Source: UBA2040 sp002384725 (lineage in GTDB: Bacteria; Bacteroidota; Bacteroidia; Flavobacteriales_D; Crocinitomicaceae). Taken from it: a stretch of DNA of 64,000 nucleotides. Both the position numbers and the translations under genes were made by a program. The stretch covers positions 264,405-328,404 of the forward strand of contig CAWUXE010000002.1 in assembly GCA_963926475.1 (NCBI GenBank), given 5' to 3'. The notes beneath the pieces are model-generated. The model searched no databases. It was not told the DNA's origin and saw only the letters and a program-made list of their open reading frames with translations. Below are positions 17,329 through 26,450 of this stretch, piece by piece (the stretch's first letter is position 1; each line of letters starts with the position of its first letter).

Positions 17329-19329
17329 CTAATACCCCAAAATCTTATCAATCGCTTCTTTCAGCTTTTCCTTTGGAAGGAAGTTCGCTTCAAGCTCAGG
17401 CGCGAATGGCACTGGTGTATCTAGAGAAGCCAATCTTCGAACTGGAGCGTCCAATACTTCGAAACAATTTTCATTGATCAAAGCTGTAATCTCACCTCCG
17501 ATTCCTCCCGTCAAACAATCTTCGTGCAGAATCAAAGCACGGCCCGTTTTACGAATGGAAGAGTAGATAGCCTCTGTATCCAATGGCAAAAGCGTTCGCA
17601 AATCGATGATTTCAATCGTTCCGTCTTCGTACTCGTCCAAAAGGTCTAATGCCCAATGAACACCAAATCCGTAGGTAATTATAGATAATTTCGAGCCTTC
17701 CGCTTTAACAGCCGCCTTACCTATTTCGATAGAAAATTCCGTTTCGAAAACTTCTTCTTTTATACTCCTATATAAATTCTTGTGTTCAAAGAACAGTACT
17801 GGATTCGGATCATCGATAGACGCCATCAACAAACCTTTTGCTTCTGAAGGCGACGATGGATAAACAACTTTCAAACCGGGTGTATGAAAGAACCAAGCTT
17901 CGTTGCTTTGCGAATGAAAAGGACCTGCAGCGGAACCTGCTCCTGTTGGCATGCGCACCACGACATCTGCATTTTGTCCCCAGCGCCAATGAATTTTCGC
18001 TAAATTATTGATGATTTGGTTGAACCCACACGTTACGAAATCGGCAAATTGCATTTCGACAACGGCTTTCATTCCGGCAATAGACAATCCCAAACCAGAA
18101 CCAACGATAGCAGACTCACAAATTGGCGTATTGCGAACACGATCTTTTCCGAATTCATCCATAAAACCTTCAGTCACCTTGAAAACACCACCATAATCGG
18201 CAATATCTTGTCCCATGATGATCAAATCTTTGTGCTTACGCATGGACAAACGCAATCCGTCTTGAACTGCATCAATCAGCCGCATTTCTCTTGTGCTACC
18301 AGTCCCTTCTACAATTGCATTTGGATTTTCAGCAAACAAATCGGCTACTTCTTCTTCAGTATTCGGAATTATATTTGGCTCCGCATAGGCTATATCCAAT
18401 CCATCTTGAATTTCCTTGCGCAGCTCTTCTTTAATTTCTTCCACTTTCGCTTCCGTCAATAATCCCAATTCAGATAAATACATTTCGAAATTGGTGACAG
18501 GATCAAACTGCTCCCACTGGTCTTGAAGTCCTTCAGGATAATATTTAGTTCCAGAAGCTTCCTCGTGGCCGCGCATTCTAAACGTAACACATTCCAATAA
18601 AACGGGACGGGAATTCTCTCTAATATCTTCCGCCAAACGACGCACTGTTGTAATTACCTCTAGGATATTATTTCCATCCACTTTTTCGGCATGCATACCA
18701 TAACCGATTCCTTTGTCGATGAATTGCTTGCAACGGAATTGTTCCTTACTCGGTGTAGAAAGTCCCCATTGGTTATTCTCTATGGCAAATATTACAGGTA
18801 AATCCCAAACTGTTGCGACATTTATAGATTCGTGAAAATCTCCTTCTGATGCCCCACCATCGCCCGTAAAAACGATGGTTGCTTTTTTGTCTTTTCTTAC
18901 TTTATTTGCCAAAGCGATTCCATCTGCAATCCCCATTTGTGGGCCGAGGTGAGAAATCATTCCGACTATTTTATATTCTTGTGTTCCAAAGTGAAAGGAG
19001 CGGTCTCTGCCTTTGGTAAACCCTAAAGCTTTTCCTTGAAATTGGGCAAACAATCTACTCAAAGGAACGTTTCTTGAGGTGAATATCCCTAAGTTTCGGT
19101 GCATAGGCAAAATATACTCGTCTTCACCCATGGCATAACCTACTCCTACGGAAATGCCTTCTTGCCCCCAACCTGAGAACCATTTAGAAATCTTTCCTTG
19201 ACGGAGAAGAATCATCATTTTTTCTTCTATCAAACGAGGTAAAAGTATCTTACGATAAATTTCGAGTAATTCTGTATCGTCGAATCCGTCTCGATTGTAT
19301 TTGATCTTTCTTTCTTGAATTGTTTCCAT
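17329..19329 (-). CDS. Fused E1 alpha-beta 2-oxoacid dehydrogenase (branched-chain type)
   Basis: 666 residues: an E1 alpha domain (about 1-330) fused to an E1 beta domain (about 345-666). The thiamine diphosphate motif begins at GDG 156-158 and ends with NN 185-186 (GDGGASEGDFHESINV ... AIENN). The beta half contains CESAIVGSGLGLSI, ADFVTCGFNQIINNLAK and FLPKEKLKEAIDKIL. The fused form is common in Bacteroidota and is usually annotated as 2-oxoisovalerate dehydrogenase, which makes branched-chain acyl-CoA primers for iso-fatty acids. The E2 and E3 genes are not adjacent, so the substrate rests on the family. Confidence 0.92.
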   Translation of the reverse strand: METIQERKIKYNRDGFDDTELLEIYRKILLPRLIEEKMMILLRQGKISKWFSGWGQEGISVGVGYAMGEDEYILPMHRNLGIFTSRNVPLSRLFAQFQGKALGFTKGRDRSFHFGTQEYKIVGMISHLGPQMGIADGIALANKVRKDKKATIVFTGDGGASEGDFHESINVATVWDLPVIFAIENNQWGLSTPSKEQFRCKQFIDKGIGYGMHAEKVDGNNILEVITTVRRLAEDIRENSRPVLLECVTFRMRGHEEASGTKYYPEGLQDQWEQFDPVTNFEMYLSELGLLTEAKVEEIKEELRKEIQDGLDIAYAEPNIIPNTEEEVADLFAENPNAIVEGTGSTREMRLIDAVQDGLRLSMRKHKDLIIMGQDIADYGGVFKVTEGFMDEFGKDRVRNTPICESAIVGSGLGLSIAGMKAVVEMQFADFVTCGFNQIINNLAKIHWRWGQNADVVVRMPTGAGSAAGPFHSQSNEAWFFHTPGLKVVYPSSPSEAKGLLMASIDDPNPVLFFEHKNLYRSIKEEVFETEFSIEIGKAAVKAEGSKLSIITYGFGVHWALDLLDEYEDGTIEIIDLRTLLPLDTEAIYSSIRKTGRALILHEDCLTGGIGGEITALINENCFEVLDAPVRRLASLDTPVPFAPELEANFLPKEKLKEAIDKILGY

Positions 19330-19346
19330 TGGAATTATTTGCGCAA

Positions 19347-19354
19347 CAAAGCTA
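19347..19354 (-). promoter_or_regulatory. -7 promoter box of the E1 fusion gene
   Basis: On the minus strand TAGCTTTG fits TAnnTTTG, 17 bases upstream of the ATG. No clear -33 TTG is seen at the usual spacing. Confidence 0.45.
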
Positions 19355-19644
19355 CCTTTTTTCTCTAAAAAGTGAGCTTGGATCGTATACTTTAATTTTA
19401 TTTGGGTGTGAAATTGGAAAATAGAAAATCCATTTTTATTGATTTCAATTGCTTGAATTTATTCTTGCTGTTTGATGGGTATTTCGCATGTAAATAGCAC
19501 CAAATAAAAATTTAAATTTTTAGATAACTCCCGGTTGATAAATTGGACAACACCCTGACAAATAAACATCTAAAATTGAGCAAGTAATTCAAATAGGAGA
19601 GAATTGGGTTTTACTCTTGAGAAATTGGTGACAAAAAATAGGGG
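19355..19644. other. Gap between the E1 fusion and gdhA, no gene seen
   Basis: About 290 AT-rich bases. I see no coding remnant, RNA or repeat beyond the flanking promoter box and terminator. Confidence 0.5.
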
Positions 19645-19680
19645 CAAAAAATATAGGAACGAAAAATTTTTCGTCCCTAT
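19645..19680 (-). terminator. Terminator of gdhA
   Basis: A near-perfect 28-base palindrome at 19653-19680, ATAGGGACGAAAA and its complement as read on the minus strand with one G-U pair, followed on that strand by ATATTTTTTG. It lies 26 bases past the gdhA stop. Confidence 0.75.
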
Positions 19681-19705
19681 ATAAATTATTATTAATGGAA
19701 ATTGG

Positions 19706-21058
19706 TTAAACCAACCCTTGATCAATCATAGAATCGGCAACTTTAACAAAACCAGCGATATTCGCTCCGCTAACGTAGTTAATGTTTCCATTTTCATCTT
19801 TTCCGTATTTAACACAAGCATCGTGAATTGAAACCATAATGCCGTGTAATTTAGCATCCACTTCTTCCGCTGTCCAAGACAAACGCAAAGAGTTTTGTGA
19901 CATTTCCAATCCTGATGTTGCTACTCCACCTGCGTTAGACGCTTTTCCTGGAGCAAAAAGAATTTTCGCTGCTTGGAAAGCTTCCACCGCTTCTGGTGTA
20001 CAAGGCATATTAGCACCTTCAGCTACACACATAACACCGTTTGCAAGTAAAGTTTTCGCTTCTTCTTCGTTCAATTCATTCTGCGTAGCACAAGGAAGCG
20101 CAATATCAACTTTCTCTCCCCAAGGACGCTTGCCTTGGTGGAATACAAAACCTTCATATTTATCTGCCATTTCTTGAACACGTCCTCTACGAACATTTTT
20201 CAAATCTTTTAAGAAATCCAAATGCTCCGTATGGAATCCGTTCTCTGAAGAAACGTATCCAGAAGAATCTGAAACTGTAATTACTTTACCTCCATAATGC
20301 AATACTTTTTCAATCGCATATTGCGCAACATTACCTGAACCAGAAACAGAAACCGTTTTTCCCTGGAAATCTTGTTTTTTAGTCGCCAACATCTCTTTTG
20401 TGAAATAAACTGTTCCGTACCCTGTCGCTTCCGGACGGATTAAAGAACCACCCCAATTTCTGCCTTTTCCAGTTAGTACGCCAGTAAACTCGTTACGGAT
20501 ACGCTTGTATTGACCGAACATATATCCAATCTCACGACCTCCAACACCTATATCTCCTGCTGGAACATCTGTATCAGCACCAATGTGACGAGAAAGCTCT
20601 GTCATAAAAGATTGACAAAATTTCATTACTTCTTTGTCTGATTTACCTTTTGGATCAAAATCAGAACCACCTTTTCCACCTCCCATTGGGAGAGTCGTCA
20701 AAGAATTTTTAAAGATTTGTTCGAATCCTAAAAATTTCAAAATCGACAAATTCACCGAAGGGTGAAAACGCAAACCACCTTTGTACGGTCCGATTGCAGA
20801 GTTGAATTCTACTCTATACCCTCGGTTTACTTGCATATCTCCCTTGTCGTCCAACCACGGGACACGGAAAATAATTGTTCTTTCTGGCTCTACAATTCTT
20901 TCAAGAATATTATTTTCCTGATACTTCGGATGATCTTGGATAAAAGGAATAACTGTCTCAGCTACTTCATGTACCGCCTGTAAAAATTCAGTTTCATGAC
21001 CATTTTTGGCTTTGACTTTGTCCATGAAAGCATCAATTTGTGCTTGATATTTACTCAT
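19706..21058 (-). CDS. gdhA: Glutamate dehydrogenase (NADP-type, hexameric)
   Basis: 450 residues, cytoplasmic. RVPWLDDKGDMQVNRGYRV, PYKGGLRFHPSVN, PMGGGKGGSDFDPKG (catalytic lysine region) and a nucleotide loop in VSGSGNVAQYA match the GdhA S50-I family. The enzyme interconverts 2-oxoglutarate plus ammonium and glutamate. Length and the KGKSD...FCQSFMTELSRHIG segment match the NADP-dependent biosynthetic enzyme of E. coli and Bacteroides. Single-gene transcript with its own promoter box and terminator. Confidence 0.96.
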   Translation of the reverse strand: MSKYQAQIDAFMDKVKAKNGHETEFLQAVHEVAETVIPFIQDHPKYQENNILERIVEPERTIIFRVPWLDDKGDMQVNRGYRVEFNSAIGPYKGGLRFHPSVNLSILKFLGFEQIFKNSLTTLPMGGGKGGSDFDPKGKSDKEVMKFCQSFMTELSRHIGADTDVPAGDIGVGGREIGYMFGQYKRIRNEFTGVLTGKGRNWGGSLIRPEATGYGTVYFTKEMLATKKQDFQGKTVSVSGSGNVAQYAIEKVLHYGGKVITVSDSSGYVSSENGFHTEHLDFLKDLKNVRRGRVQEMADKYEGFVFHQGKRPWGEKVDIALPCATQNELNEEEAKTLLANGVMCVAEGANMPCTPEAVEAFQAAKILFAPGKASNAGGVATSGLEMSQNSLRLSWTAEEVDAKLHGIMVSIHDACVKYGKDENGNINYVSGANIAGFVKVADSMIDQGLV

Positions 21059-21085
21059 TGTCTATAAAGGTTTAAAATCGAGGGA

Positions 21086-21093
21086 CAAATTTA
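21086..21093 (-). promoter_or_regulatory. -7 promoter box of gdhA
   Basis: TAAATTTG on the minus strand fits TAnnTTTG, 27 bases upstream of the gdhA ATG. The -33 element is not clear. Confidence 0.4.
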
Positions 21094-21253
21094 ATTAATT
21101 ATCATTCGCTCCGACCACTGTTTTAGGTAAAATTCTACTAACAATAACTTGTTGGATTTCAATAGTTAGAATTTATTGTATAATTTCTTATCGAAGAAGA
21201 CAACCCTCGTTTTGTTTTTTCGTCATCTTTGTAAATAAGATTAAATTAAAGCT

Positions 21254-23965
21254 ATGAAATTAGGAAATAGACTATTCGTCACTGCAATTGTATCACTAGT
21301 TTGCTTTTCGTACACATATAGCCAAGGCCAAGCCAATGTTCTATGTTTAGGAGAAGATACTACAGTTTGTGTAGGTCAACCGGTTGTTATTACAAACTGT
21401 CCTCCAGCTGGCGGAAGTTCATCTGGAAACACCTTGAATTTACCGAATCCAACCAATGTAACTTTATTTGATGATTCATGGAGTGCTGCAATTCCAATGG
21501 GGTTCACATTTAACTTTTATGGGAATAATTATACGTCATGTATAATTGGATCGAATGGACTTGTATCCTTCAATTTAGCTAGTGCGGGAGGTTATTGCCC
21601 ATGGAGCTTGAACGGAACTGCACTTCCAACAACAACCGTTGCCGGAGGATTGAACGCAGCCATGGGTTGTTACCAAGATCTGAACCCAAGTAATTTTACT
21701 TCAGGACCGATACAATATCAGACAATAGGAACTGCACCCAATAGGATTTTCGTCGTATTATATAAAGGTGTAACAGGATTTTCTTGTACGTCAAGTTGTA
21801 ATTATTCTGCCTTCCTATTCTTTGAAGGAACGAACAATATTGAATACCATATTGGAACAAAAGTAGTTTGTACCTGGAATAGTAATAGAGCTATTCAAGG
21901 CACAATGAATGCAACTGGAACCGTTGCTCATATCACGCCAGGAAGAAACAATTCAGTTTGGACTGCTGCTTCGGATGGTAAGATGTTTACACCTACTGCT
22001 GCAACAACGGCTTATACTATATCAACTATTCCTTATGTGGCAGTGACTTCAGGTGGTACTTCTACGCCGATTACCTGGAAAAACACTTTGAATCAGACTT
22101 TCCCATACAACGGAACTACTAATTCTTTAACAGTTACAACACCTCCCCCAGGAACAACAGGATATTTTTTAGTAGGTACGGCTTGCGGTGCTTCAATTGG
22201 AGCAGTGTCTGATACAACTTGGATTACAAGAGTGAATGCAACTGTAACAGCAAGTTCTATTTCTGACACATGTTCAGCTAGTCTTGGCTCTGTTACTGCT
22301 GCTCCAGGAGCTGGAACTGCACCATTTGTATACTCATGGTCAGGATTACCTGCAACAACTGCAACTGTGAATAATGTATTAACAGGTTCATACCTCGTTA
22401 CAATGACAGATGATATGGGTTGTAACGCAACGGCTACTGTGTTGGTTCCAAATGTTTCAGTTGTTTCTTCGGGCACTATGACTGTGGTAAGTTGTCCGGG
22501 AGGTACAAACGGCACCGCTACGGCGACAATGAATCCTTCAGGACCAGGTACAACTTATTTATGGGATGATGCTATGGCACAGACAACACAAACCGCTACT
22601 GGATTAACAGCAGGAACATATACTTGTGCCATTACGGATGGATCATGTGTTGATATAGTGACAGTTGTTGTTACAGAAATACCAGCTATGCAGGCAACAG
22701 TTATCAACCTTCAGGATGTGAATTGTCATGCTTCGAATACAGGTGTTATTGCCTTAAATGTTATCAACGGAACTGCTCCGTATAATTATGCATGGACGGG
22801 GTCAATTTCAACAGTATCTAGTGCTACTGATTTATATGTTGGTCCACACACAATTACTATAACCGATTTCAATAGTTGTGTTATCACTGTCGATACCGTT
22901 CTTAGTGAGCCACCTGCATTGTACATTGACAGTATTTCCTTGGATTCAATGATTTGTTCAGAGTCGAGCATTATTATTGGTGCAGTTGGAGCTGGAGGAT
23001 CGACTCCATACACATACACATGGTACGAAAACGGAACGCAATTTTCAACCAATCAATATGTATCAGTTGACCCAGTGAATTCTGGAACGACATATACTTT
23101 GGTTCTAGGAGAAATTTGCGGTAGTCCAACGGATACGGATTCATTATTGATTACCTTTCCTCAAGACATTATACCAAGTTCAAATCCAATCCCTTTTCAA
23201 GCATGTGCTCCAGACACCTTTACGTTTGTGAATACTTCAGTCAATGGAGCTGACATTATGTCAACGGTCTATGATTTCAGTAATGGTGTTACGCAAATAG
23301 TTGCTGGAATGGACACAGTCCTTCAAGATTTCCAAATTGCGGGAATGTATGATTTAACGATGACAATTACTTCAAATTACGGATGTATTTACATTGGAAC
23401 TTTCCCAGGCATAGTTTCAGCATTACAAAGACCAACAGCTAAATTTAGCATGACAACAAATCCGACGACAATATTTGAAACGGAAATTGGAATGATAGAT
23501 CAATCAATCGGTGCCGCTCAATGGTATTGGGTTGCTCCTGAATCACTTGAAGGAACTTCAACTGAACAAAACCCAAGATTTAACTTCCCACAGAAGGAAG
23601 GAAATTACGCCGTTTTCTTATTGGTCACATCGCCTGAAGGTTGCACAGACACCACTCGAAATTTCATTGAAGTTCAAAATGATTTTGTATTATATGCAGC
23701 AAACACCTTCACTCCAGATGGTGACCAATTCAACCAAAACTGGCGAGTTGTTACGGACGGTTTAGATCCAAATGATTTTGAACTAGAAGTATTCAACCGA
23801 TGGGGACAAGTAATTTGGCTTTCGAAAGATCCTCTTGCAGAATGGGATGGAACGTATGCCGGTAAAATTGTACCAGATGGAATTTACAACTGGAAATTAA
23901 GAACCAAAAAAACGGGTACAGACGAGCCTAGAATATTCACCGGAAGTGTGATGATCATGCGCTAA
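21254..23965 (+). CDS. Large T9SS-secreted SprB-repeat adhesin-like protein with CHU_C domain
   Basis: 903 residues. A signal peptide (KLGNRLFVTAIVSLVCFSYTYSQ) is followed by an N-terminal beta-rich domain (about 55-250: MGFTFNFYGNNYTSCIIGSN), then SprB-type repeats (about 330-550: SWSGLPATTATVNNVLTGSY, LWDDAMAQTTQTATGLTAGTY, AWTGSISTVSSATDLYVGPH, each ending YxVTITDxxxC). A PKD-like segment (about 650-800) and a gliding-associated C-terminal domain (about 810-903: NTFTPDGDQFNQNWRVV, LEVFNRWGQVIWLS, PDGIYNWKLRTKK) follow. SprB repeats occur in surface adhesins exported by the T9SS in gliding Bacteroidota. Codon use is rich in Ala/Thr/Ser/Gly, as is usual for these proteins. Confidence 0.9.
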   Translation: MKLGNRLFVTAIVSLVCFSYTYSQGQANVLCLGEDTTVCVGQPVVITNCPPAGGSSSGNTLNLPNPTNVTLFDDSWSAAIPMGFTFNFYGNNYTSCIIGSNGLVSFNLASAGGYCPWSLNGTALPTTTVAGGLNAAMGCYQDLNPSNFTSGPIQYQTIGTAPNRIFVVLYKGVTGFSCTSSCNYSAFLFFEGTNNIEYHIGTKVVCTWNSNRAIQGTMNATGTVAHITPGRNNSVWTAASDGKMFTPTAATTAYTISTIPYVAVTSGGTSTPITWKNTLNQTFPYNGTTNSLTVTTPPPGTTGYFLVGTACGASIGAVSDTTWITRVNATVTASSISDTCSASLGSVTAAPGAGTAPFVYSWSGLPATTATVNNVLTGSYLVTMTDDMGCNATATVLVPNVSVVSSGTMTVVSCPGGTNGTATATMNPSGPGTTYLWDDAMAQTTQTATGLTAGTYTCAITDGSCVDIVTVVVTEIPAMQATVINLQDVNCHASNTGVIALNVINGTAPYNYAWTGSISTVSSATDLYVGPHTITITDFNSCVITVDTVLSEPPALYIDSISLDSMICSESSIIIGAVGAGGSTPYTYTWYENGTQFSTNQYVSVDPVNSGTTYTLVLGEICGSPTDTDSLLITFPQDIIPSSNPIPFQACAPDTFTFVNTSVNGADIMSTVYDFSNGVTQIVAGMDTVLQDFQIAGMYDLTMTITSNYGCIYIGTFPGIVSALQRPTAKFSMTTNPTTIFETEIGMIDQSIGAAQWYWVAPESLEGTSTEQNPRFNFPQKEGNYAVFLLVTSPEGCTDTTRNFIEVQNDFVLYAANTFTPDGDQFNQNWRVVTDGLDPNDFELEVFNRWGQVIWLSKDPLAEWDGTYAGKIVPDGIYNWKLRTKKTGTDEPRIFTGSVMIMR

Positions 23966-23985
23966 CCTATACTTTATTCAAACAC

Positions 23986-24022
23986 AAAAAGAGGAGTTCC
24001 ATTACGGATCTCCTCTTTTTTT
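23986..24022 (+). terminator. Terminator after the SprB-repeat gene
   Basis: AAAGAGGAG / CTCCTCTTT stem with a 13-base loop, followed by a seven-base T run. Confidence 0.85.
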
Positions 24023-24061
24023 GGGCACGCCGTTTGTATCATTCTAGCTATATTTGAAAAA

Positions 24062-24808
24062 ATGAAGAAAATGAAGAAAATTTTTATAATATCTGGAATC
24101 ATTGCAACAAGCTTGGTTTCTTGTGATGTACTGAACGACGCAGCGAACGTTATACTAACTGACGATGGATCGACTAGCACGCCAGCACTTACCAATTCTG
24201 AGGTTATTTCTGGATTGAAAGAAGCATTGAGTGTTGGAATTATAAACTCTGTGAATTTAACCTCAGTTAGAGACGGTTTTTTAGGAAACACTGAAATTCG
24301 TTTACCCTTCCCTCCTGACGCCATTAAGTTGAGGGAAAAAGCTATCGATTGGGGATTACAAGGTCAAGTAGATAAAATTGAAACGACTTTGAATCGTGCA
24401 GCTGAAGAAGCGACGAAAGAAGCAACACCAATTTTCATCAACGCAATTACAAACATGAGTGTTTCTGACGGATTTGCCATTTTAAAAGGAGGAAACGGAG
24501 CAGCAACAAAATTTTTAAAGGACAATACATCTGCTCAATTGATGACAGCTTTTGTACCAAAAGTTCAAGAAGCGATTGAAAAAGTAAAATTGACGGAATA
24601 CTGGAATCAAGTTGCAGCGAAATACAATACAGCGATGACGGTGACTGGAGGTCAGAAAGTAGAAACAGACCTGAATGCTTTTGTAACGCAACGGGCTATC
24701 GACGGGCTATTTACAATGGTGGGAAAAGAAGAAAATAAAATTCGTTTGGATCCAGCAGCGCGCGTTACTGATTTGTTGGCCAAAGTTTTTGGAAGTGTTA
24801 AACCTTAA
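24062..24808 (+). CDS. DUF4197 lipoprotein
   Basis: 248 residues. A lipoprotein signal (KKIFIISGIIATSLVSC) precedes a mainly helical domain whose segments SEVISGLKEALSVGIINSV, FLGNTEIRLPFPPDAIKL and DGFAILKGGNGAATKFLK are the conserved pattern of DUF4197, a periplasmic or outer membrane lipoprotein family of unknown function found in Bacteroidota and Proteobacteria. It is five bases upstream of a nucleoside phosphorylase on the same strand, so the two are probably co-transcribed. Confidence 0.88.
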   Translation: MKKMKKIFIISGIIATSLVSCDVLNDAANVILTDDGSTSTPALTNSEVISGLKEALSVGIINSVNLTSVRDGFLGNTEIRLPFPPDAIKLREKAIDWGLQGQVDKIETTLNRAAEEATKEATPIFINAITNMSVSDGFAILKGGNGAATKFLKDNTSAQLMTAFVPKVQEAIEKVKLTEYWNQVAAKYNTAMTVTGGQKVETDLNAFVTQRAIDGLFTMVGKEENKIRLDPAARVTDLLAKVFGSVKP

Positions 24809-24813
24809 AAAAA

Positions 24814-25674
24814 ATGACATTTCAATCTTCTGAATTAGTTTTAAATAAAAAAGGACAGGTCTATCATTTAGGGTTGTCAGCAGAAGATATTTCCGATAAA
24901 ATTATTTTAGTAGGTGACCAAGACCGTGTGGAATTGGTCACCTCTTTTTTTGATACAATAGAGCACAAATCTCGACATCGAGAATTTCTTTCTCATACTG
25001 GAACATACAAGGGCAAACGATTGACCGTTCTATCTACTGGAATTGGCACTGATAATATCGATATTGTTGTGAACGAATTGGATATACTTGCCAATATAGA
25101 TTTGAAATCGAAGCAGATAATTTCAGATCGAAAATCATTGGAACTAGTTCGCATAGGTACATGTGGTATTCTACAATCAGATATCCCCATACATCAATTC
25201 ATCCTTAGCTCACATTCGCTTGGCTTAGACAACGTGGCGCATTACTACTCCATACAGTTTACCGAACACGAATCTGAACTACTTCAAGAAATTGTCGATT
25301 TCGTTCCTTTTCCTGATAAAATTGAACCTTATTTAATTTCGGCCAATCATGCCTTAACAAGTCGATTTCATTCAGAATTGACCAAGAAAGGAATAACCCT
25401 TACTGCAAGTGGATTTTACGGTCCACAAGGCAGAAGTATTCGTTTACCGCTGAAAAACCAATGGAGAGAATCATTAGAAGACTCCTCTTTTCAAGATATT
25501 CCCGTGATGAATTTCGAGATGGAAAGCTCGGCACTATTTGCTTTGGGCAGATCATTGGGACATTCGTGCACCACTATTTGTTTAGGTATTGCTAACCGAC
25601 CAACTGGTGATTTTTCGAAGGATTACTCGAAAGACATGAATGAGTTGATTGAATACGTATTGAAAAGGTTTTAA
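24814..25674 (+). CDS. Nucleoside phosphorylase (PNP/uridine phosphorylase family)
   Basis: 286 residues, cytoplasmic. ILVGDQDRVELV (phosphate-loop region), TVLSTGIGTDNIDIVVNEL, VRIGTCGILQSDIP and the late NFEMESSALFALGRSLG (ribose/base-contact motif with EMES) identify the PNP_UDP_1 superfamily. These enzymes split nucleosides with phosphate in salvage. GFYGPQGRSIRLP resembles the uridine phosphorylase branch, so uridine is likely but unproven. Its stop TAA and the convergent cutC stop share the palindrome TTAA. Confidence 0.88.
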   Translation: MTFQSSELVLNKKGQVYHLGLSAEDISDKIILVGDQDRVELVTSFFDTIEHKSRHREFLSHTGTYKGKRLTVLSTGIGTDNIDIVVNELDILANIDLKSKQIISDRKSLELVRIGTCGILQSDIPIHQFILSSHSLGLDNVAHYYSIQFTEHESELLQEIVDFVPFPDKIEPYLISANHALTSRFHSELTKKGITLTASGFYGPQGRSIRLPLKNQWRESLEDSSFQDIPVMNFEMESSALFALGRSLGHSCTTICLGIANRPTGDFSKDYSKDMNELIEYVLKRF

Positions 25675-26363
25675 GAAATCGCTTTCAACATTGAAACCAA
25701 TTTTCGTTCATCGATTTTCATTCTATCTGTAGAGAATTTACTTTTTTCAGCTTGCATTTTTGAGGCAGCCGAAAAATGTATCGCGCTCGGTTGAACGGTT
25801 TGAGCGATGTTTGAAATGTTTGAAGCATTGACTCCGCCCCCGGGCATTAGCTCTAGCTTCTCTCTAAAAACCTCTTTTATTTCGGCATAATTTGCCAATC
25901 CTTTTTCAACATTGGCGGCTCGTCCCGAGGTTAAAACTCTTTTGAATTTAAAGTATTTTAAAATTTCGACGCCATCTTTCCATTCTGCCATTTCATCAAA
26001 AGCGCGGTGAAAAGTCAACTCTTTCCCTCTCGTCAATTTACTTATTTCACCCAAGAATGTCGTATCAATTTCTTTATTTTCCTTTAAGGCACCCACCACA
26101 AATCCTTTTACGGGAAGATCGTTCAAACCATGAATTTCAGCCAAAATCGTTTCTTTTTCAAAGCCGTCATAACAAAAACCGCCCGCACGTGGACGAATGA
26201 GGACGTGTGTTTCAAGATGCTGTTGAAGTGCCAAAAGAACTAAGCCGTTGGATGGAGTTGTGCCGCCTTGCTCTAGATTGACACACAGTTCTATTCTGTC
26301 GAAATTGTATTTCTTTGCTAATGTTATCCCTAATTTATCTGTAACACACAGTTCTAACTTCAT
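25671..26363 (-). CDS. cutC: CutC family protein
   Basis: 230 residues with the CutC TIM-barrel pattern: LELCVTD, NFDRIELCVNLEQGGTTPS, VLIRPRAGGFCYD, LTFHRAFDE, VLTSGRAA and LMPGGGVNASNI. CutC was named for copper homeostasis in E. coli, but its direct biochemical role is unclear and disputed. It is divergent from recQ across an 87-base gap. Confidence 0.93.
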   Translation of the reverse strand: MKLELCVTDKLGITLAKKYNFDRIELCVNLEQGGTTPSNGLVLLALQQHLETHVLIRPRAGGFCYDGFEKETILAEIHGLNDLPVKGFVVGALKENKEIDTTFLGEISKLTRGKELTFHRAFDEMAEWKDGVEILKYFKFKRVLTSGRAANVEKGLANYAEIKEVFREKLELMPGGGVNASNISNIAQTVQPSAIHFSAASKMQAEKSKFSTDRMKIDERKLVSMLKAIS

Positions 26364-26450
26364 AATTATTATTCTTATGTTCTTTTTTCTAAAAGTACTT
26401 TACAATCGAAACTATTTGACTATCTTAAATAGAAACTTATTGACAAAACA

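Noticed and set aside
19653..19680. Palindrome as a transcription factor operator
   Set aside because: It sits just past the gdhA stop with a T-rich run after it on the gdhA strand, so it fits a terminator better.
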